From contig CAKSGV010000001.1 of assembly GCA_934454845.1 (NCBI GenBank), positions 111,613 through 175,612 of the forward strand: 64,000 bases of DNA, written 5' to 3'. The notes beneath the pieces were generated by a model. That model was given only the letters and a program-made list of their open reading frames with translations. It was not told the origin of the DNA and made no database searches. The position numbers and the translations under genes are program-made. Each line of letters begins with the position of its first letter. The stretch's first letter is position 1. This DNA comes from an uncultured Eubacteriales bacterium. Lineage in GTDB: Bacteria; Bacillota; Clostridia; Oscillospirales; Acutalibacteraceae. This document shows, piece by piece, positions 60,112 to 64,000 of this stretch.

Positions 60112-61626
60112 TATAGTTGCCGGGGGTTTGGAGGTGATGTCGTAAACAATTCTGTTTATGCCTTTAACCTCGTTTACAATTCTTCTGGATGCTATATCCA
60201 AAACCTCGTAAGGTATGCGCGCCCAGTCGGCTGTCATAAAATCGCTCGTAGTAACGGCACGAAGCGCAACGGTGTAATCATATGTTCTGAAATCGCCCAT
60301 TACTCCTACCGAACGCATATCGGTCAGCACTGCAAAGTACTGTCCGATCTCTCTGTCCAGACCGGCGTTTGTTATTTCTTCTCTAAAGATCGCGTCGGCA
60401 TCCTGTAAAATAGAAATTTTTTCTTTAGTAAGTTCGCCTATAATTCGGACACCGAGTCCGGGGCCCGGGAAAGGCTGACGGAATACCATATTTTCCGGCA
60501 TTCCAAGCTCAAGGCCCACTTTTCTGACCTCATCTTTAAAAAGATCTCTCAAAGGCTCGATTATTTCGTCAAACTCAACGTGATCAGGCAGACCTCCGAC
60601 ATTATGGTGGCTCTTTATAAGGGCGGCGTCACCGACACCAGATTCAATACAATCCGGATAAATAGTACCTTGAACAAGATAATCGACCTTACCTATTTTT
60701 TTAGCTTCCGCCTCAAATACTCTGATAAATTCTCTTCCTATTATTTTACGCTTTTGCTCTGGCTCGCTTATTCCTCTTAACTGACCTAAAAACTGCTCGG
60801 AAGCGTCAACGGAAATAAGATTTATACTGTATTTTCCCCTGAAAAGTTCGTTAACCTGCTTTGCCTCGTCTTTTCTTAAAAGACCGTGGTCTACAAAAAT
60901 ACAGGTAAGGTTGTTTCCTACCGCTTTATGCAAAAGAAGAGCGGCAACGGAACTGTCAACACCGCCGGAAAGCGCACACAAAACCTTTTTATTTCCGATT
61001 TTTGCCTTTAATTTTTCAATAGTTGAAGTTGTAAAAGACGACATATTCCATTCGCCTCTACAGCCGCAGACATTGTAAATAAAGTTTTTAAGCATCACCG
61101 ACCCGAGAGGAGTGTGCATAACTTCGGGATGATACTGCACCGCATAGAGCTTTCTTTGAGCATTCTCCATTGCTGCGACAGGGCAGATATCGGTTTTACC
61201 CATTATCTTAAACCCTGTAGGCACCTGCTTTATATAATCGGTATGGCTCATCCAGCAAACTGTTTTAGAGGGAATATCCGAAAAAAGCTTGCTTGAATTA
61301 TCCAGCTTAACTTCTACCTTGCCATATTCGCTGGCGCCTGCCTCGACCTTACCGCCTAAAACATGAGCCATAAGCTGTGCGCCGTAGCAAATACCCATTA
61401 TCGGAATATTAAGCGCAAAAAGCTCCTTGGAATAAAGCACGGCATTTTCGCCGTAAACACTTTTGGGACCTCCGGTAAGAATGATACCCTTATAATTTTC
61501 CTTTTTGATATCATCAATACTTACCGTATAAGGTTTAATTTCAGAATAAACATTATTTTCTCTTACTCTTCTTGCGATCAGCTGATTATACTGTCCGCCG
61601 AAGTCAAGCACAAGGATCTTTTCCAT
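60100..61626 (-). CDS. guaA: GMP synthase (glutamine-hydrolysing)
   Basis: 508 aa from MEKILVLDFGGQYNQLIARR with GGAGGTTAAA before it. The class I glutamine amidotransferase domain has GICYGAQLMAH with the Cys nucleophile; the ATP pyrophosphatase has ALSGGVDSSVAALL; the dimerisation domain ends in ATIEWE. It converts XMP to GMP. The 3' end is the target of the neighbouring island, and the reading frame is intact, so the island end restores the last codons. Confidence 0.97.
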   Translation of the reverse strand: MEKILVLDFGGQYNQLIARRVRENNVYSEIKPYTVSIDDIKKENYKGIILTGGPKSVYGENAVLYSKELFALNIPIMGICYGAQLMAHVLGGKVEAGASEYGKVEVKLDNSSKLFSDIPSKTVCWMSHTDYIKQVPTGFKIMGKTDICPVAAMENAQRKLYAVQYHPEVMHTPLGSVMLKNFIYNVCGCRGEWNMSSFTTSTIEKLKAKIGNKKVLCALSGGVDSSVAALLLHKAVGNNLTCIFVDHGLLRKDEAKQVNELFRGKYSINLISVDASEQFLGQLRGISEPEQKRKIIGREFIRVFEAEAKKIGKVDYLVQGTIYPDCIESGVGDAALIKSHHNVGGLPDHVEFDEIIEPLRDLFKDEVRKVGLELGMPENMVFRQPFPGPGLGVRIIGELTKEKISILQDADAIFREEITNAGLDREIGQYFAVLTDMRSVGVMGDFRTYDYTVALRAVTTSDFMTADWARIPYEVLDIASRRIVNEVKGINRIVYDITSKPPATIEWE

Positions 61627-61665
61627 TTTAACCTCCGAAACAAAGCAAATATAAATTACTATTTT

Positions 61666-61711
61666 ATTATATAACAAACCGCACTTTTTGTCTATCTCAA
61701 AAGTGCGGTTT
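61666..61711 (-). promoter_or_regulatory. guaA promoter embedded in the glmS terminator
   Basis: On the minus strand TAGACA (61694-61689), 17-nt spacer, TATAAT (61671-61666). The spacer overlaps one arm of a perfect 13-bp stem (AAACCGCACTTTT 61676-61688 / AAAAGTGCGGTTT 61699-61711) that terminates glmS. So guaA is read from its own promoter. Confidence 0.75.
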
Positions 61712-61721
61712 TTTTATTTTT

Positions 61722-63548
61722 TTATTCTACTGTGACGGATTTTGCAAGATTTCGCGGCTTATCGATATCGCAACCCTTGAAATATGCAACATAATAAGAA
61801 TATATCTGGAAAGGAACGACTTCTAAAATGGCAGTGAGCAGAGGATCGACTTTAGGAATATATATCACACTTTCAGCTTCTTTTCCTATTTCTTCGTGGC
61901 CCTCTGTCGCGCAGGCTATAACATAAGCACCTCTCGCTTTAACTTCTTTGATATTGCTTAAAAGCTTATCAAAAAGTTCCTCGTAGGCGGCGAGAGCTAT
62001 AACCGTTCTTCCCTCTTCGATAAGAGAAATAGTTCCGTGCTTAAGCTCGCCTGCGGCATAAGCCTCTGAATGGATATAAGAGATTTCTTTAAGCTTTAAA
62101 GATGCCTCTAATGATACCGCATAATCAATATTTCTGCCTATAAAGAAAAGTGATTCGGGATCCCCGCATTTCTTCGCGGCTCTTTTGATCTCATCTTCGT
62201 TTAATAAAACCTTTTCTATAAGCTCGGGCAAACGGCATATATCATCAAACATTTTTTCTACACGTGATTTATCCGCCGATTTAAGAATTCTTGACGCCCA
62301 AACAGCTAACAGATAAAGCACCGAAAGCTGAGTTGTGTAACCTTTTGTTGTTGCAACGGCAATTTCAGGACCCGCCCATGTATAAATAACATCATCTGCC
62401 GCTTTTGCGATGGAACTGCCTACAACATTTACGATGGCAAGAGTATGCGAGCCTCTTGATTTTGCCTCGTTTAGTGCGGCAAGAGTATCGGCAGTTTCTC
62501 CCGATTGACTGATTATGATCGAGAGTGTTTCATCACTGGTTATCGGATTGCGGTATCTGTATTCGCTCGCATAGTCGACATTTACGGGAATCCTGAGCAG
62601 CTCTTCGAAAACATATTTACCCACCATTCCCGCATGATAAGCAGAACCGCAGGCGATGATATCTATTCTTTTTATCTTTTTGAGCTTTTCGCTGTCAAGA
62701 CTCAGTCCCTCAAAAACTATATCTCTGCCGCTTATTCTTGCGTCTATGGTCTGCTTTACAGCATTCGGTTGCTCCATGATTTCTTTCATCATAAAATGTT
62801 CGAAGCCTGCTTTTTCAGCGGCGGCAACATCCCAATTTACATGAGAAATTTCTTTTTTTATCTCTTCCTTATCGGAATTATAGAACTTAACTCCGCTTTT
62901 ATCTAAAACTGCAAATTCCCCGTCTTCAATATAGACAACATCGCGTGTGTGGGAAACAATAGCCGTTACATCGGAAGCGATGAAATTTGCCTCTTCTGAA
63001 AGCCCTATAATAAGCGGACTGAATTTTTTGACCGCTATAAGAGTATCCGGATAATCTGTACAGATAATACCTAACGCATAAGAGCCCTCAAGTCTGTCGA
63101 CCGCCTTATAGACCGCATCGAAAAAGTCGCCCTCATAGTATTTTGAAATAAGCTGAGCTATAATTTCTGTATCTGTTTCGCTTACAAACTCGAAACCTTC
63201 TTTTAAAAGCTCATCTTTAAGAGTAAGATAGTTTTCGATAATTCCGTTATGCACAACGGCAATTTTTTTATCGCCGCTAAGATGCGGATGTGCATTGTTA
63301 TAAGACGGACCTCCGTGAGTTGCCCACCTCGTATGGCCTATACCTGTTGTACCTTTAACAGTCTTGCCTCCGTCGGTCTTTTCAATAAGCTGTTTGATTC
63401 TTTCAGTGGTTTTTTCTACTTGAATTTTGCCGTCGTTTAAAACGGCGATACCTGCAGAATCATATCCTCTGTATTCAAGTCTTTCAAGACCGGTCAACAG
63501 AATTTCCGACGCCTGATCTTTACCTGTAAATCCAACTATTCCACACAT
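61722..63548 (-). CDS. glmS: Glutamine-fructose-6-phosphate aminotransferase (isomerizing)
   Basis: 608 aa. The start MCGIVGFTG is chosen because Cys2 must be the N-terminal nucleophile of the glutaminase domain; the longer frame to 63593 lies in the leader. GHTRWATHGGPS, two SIS domains (ACGSAYHAGMVGKYVFEELL; IISQSGETADTLAALNEAKS) and the C-terminal KPRNLAKSVTVE follow. It makes glucosamine-6-phosphate for cell wall synthesis. It is controlled by the ribozyme upstream. Confidence 0.98.
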   Translation of the reverse strand: MCGIVGFTGKDQASEILLTGLERLEYRGYDSAGIAVLNDGKIQVEKTTERIKQLIEKTDGGKTVKGTTGIGHTRWATHGGPSYNNAHPHLSGDKKIAVVHNGIIENYLTLKDELLKEGFEFVSETDTEIIAQLISKYYEGDFFDAVYKAVDRLEGSYALGIICTDYPDTLIAVKKFSPLIIGLSEEANFIASDVTAIVSHTRDVVYIEDGEFAVLDKSGVKFYNSDKEEIKKEISHVNWDVAAAEKAGFEHFMMKEIMEQPNAVKQTIDARISGRDIVFEGLSLDSEKLKKIKRIDIIACGSAYHAGMVGKYVFEELLRIPVNVDYASEYRYRNPITSDETLSIIISQSGETADTLAALNEAKSRGSHTLAIVNVVGSSIAKAADDVIYTWAGPEIAVATTKGYTTQLSVLYLLAVWASRILKSADKSRVEKMFDDICRLPELIEKVLLNEDEIKRAAKKCGDPESLFFIGRNIDYAVSLEASLKLKEISYIHSEAYAAGELKHGTISLIEEGRTVIALAAYEELFDKLLSNIKEVKARGAYVIACATEGHEEIGKEAESVIYIPKVDPLLTAILEVVPFQIYSYYVAYFKGCDIDKPRNLAKSVTVE

Positions 63549-63619
63549 AAAAAAGCACCTTTCCGCGACACGCAAAAAGGCACAATTATACACGACAAAA
63601 AAGCGGCGGCAAAATATAA

Positions 63620-63818
63620 CTTGCCGTAGCTGAATTCTCGGGACCTTTTTTACGCATCAATTTAATCGATTTTTTACAGCATAGCGAAACGCCTCTGTTC
63701 CGAAATCGCTTTCGGGTTTTAAACGCTCGTTTACGACCTGCCGGCCGTGGGGCATCCGCCGAATATTTCGATGCTCCCCATCCTCGTCAACCGCTATGCC
63801 GATACGGTCCCGGCGCTA
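63620..63818 (-). ncRNA. glmS ribozyme (glucosamine-6-phosphate-sensing)
   Basis: On the minus strand AGCGCC (63817-63812, cleavage site before the G) is followed by the conserved core GTTGACGAGGATGGGGAGC, ATCGAA and TTCGGCGGATGCCCC, then a P3-P4 region (CCGAAAGCGATTTCGG). This is the glmS self-cleaving element; glucosamine-6-phosphate triggers cleavage and loss of the mRNA. The 3' boundary is approximate. About 70 nt of linker with the ribosome site (GGAAAGG) lead to the start. Confidence 0.95.
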
Positions 63819-63863
63819 AAATAACTTTGCACGGCAAATTAAATCGGCATACCGTACATTAAT

Positions 63864-63892
63864 ATTGTATAATATTTTTTTACTTTTGTCAA
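63864..63892 (-). promoter_or_regulatory. glmS promoter
   Basis: On the minus strand TTGACA (63892-63887), 17-nt spacer, TACAAT (63869-63864), about 45 nt upstream of the ribozyme cleavage site. Confidence 0.9.
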
Positions 63893-63901
63893 TAAATAAT
63901 A

Positions 63902-63973
63902 AAGCGACCTTTTAAAAGGTCGCTTCAGACTGTAGACAAAGCAGGTTGTATTTAAGCGATACAACCTGCTTTG
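63902..63973. terminator. Two hairpins upstream of glmS
   Basis: AAGCGACC-TTTTAAAA-GGTCGCTT (63902-63925) and CAAAGCAGGTTGTAT / ATACAACCTGCTTTG (63937-63951, 63959-63973). They likely terminate the gene upstream of glmS, outside the window. Confidence 0.7.
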
Positions 63974-64000
63974 TTGGAAAATCGGACCGAATTTTCAAGG

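Noticed and set aside
61627..61660. Purine riboswitch before guaA
   Set aside because: The leader is only about 35 nt and has no aptamer-like fold.

Overview
The window reads as a chromosome segment of a low-to-mid GC Gram-positive anaerobe, most likely a gut Clostridia of the Oscillospiraceae/Ruminococcaceae type. This is inference from a glmS ribozyme, an L10 leader in front of rplJL, AGGAGG ribosome binding sites, several TTG starts, an mgl sugar importer run by a YesM/YesN-type two-component system, and gut-type mobilizable elements. No rRNA is present, so the genus cannot be fixed.

Layout. 1-18417 (minus strand) is a carbohydrate region: a partial GH2 mannosidase-like enzyme, a PIG-L deacetylase, a GNAT enzyme, an operon of response regulator, histidine kinase, sugar-binding lipoprotein and aldo/keto reductase, then mglB-mglA-mglC with a small InlB-repeat membrane protein, a MATE exporter and a YhaO/YhaN (SbcD/SbcC-like) pair. 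18536-25673 (plus strand) is housekeeping: DUF951, prfA, sua5, coaE and an M18 aminopeptidase, followed by an MBOAT/DHHW polysaccharide-acylation pair.

25810-43770 is mobilizable element 1. It is inserted in the anticodon loop of a chromosomal tRNA-Ser(CGA), whose two halves lie about 18 kb apart and fit together perfectly. Just inside its left end sits a complete second tRNA-Ser(CGA). The element carries integrase, HTH/Xis-like protein, ParB, relaxase, MobC, a RepA-like ATPase, a sigma-like protein and TnpV. Its cargo is one apparent operon: XRE regulator, a 742-aa HNH nuclease, two DNA methyltransferases and a Gabija-like GajA/GajB pair.

43774-46130 returns to the chromosome: gene debris, then rplJ-rplL behind an L10 leader and a Dabb protein. 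46230-60111 is a composite island at the 3' end of guaA. The guaA-derived core ATTCCCACTC occurs three times (46275, 50205, 60102). The first interval has AbiEi, a truncated AbiEii and a GH127 arabinofuranosidase. The second is mobilizable element 2: integrase, Xis-like protein, MobC-like protein, RepA-like ATPase, MobV relaxase, TnpV and a GATC-type (DpnII-like) restriction-modification cluster with an HTH-fused Dam methylase and an extra nuclease. The window ends with guaA and glmS (minus strand), the latter behind a glmS ribozyme.

The most notable points are the split tRNA with an on-board replacement, the fusion of an HNH/two-methyltransferase system with Gabija under one promoter, and the tandem guaA attachment sites. 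All functional calls are from reading sequence motifs; no database search was run.
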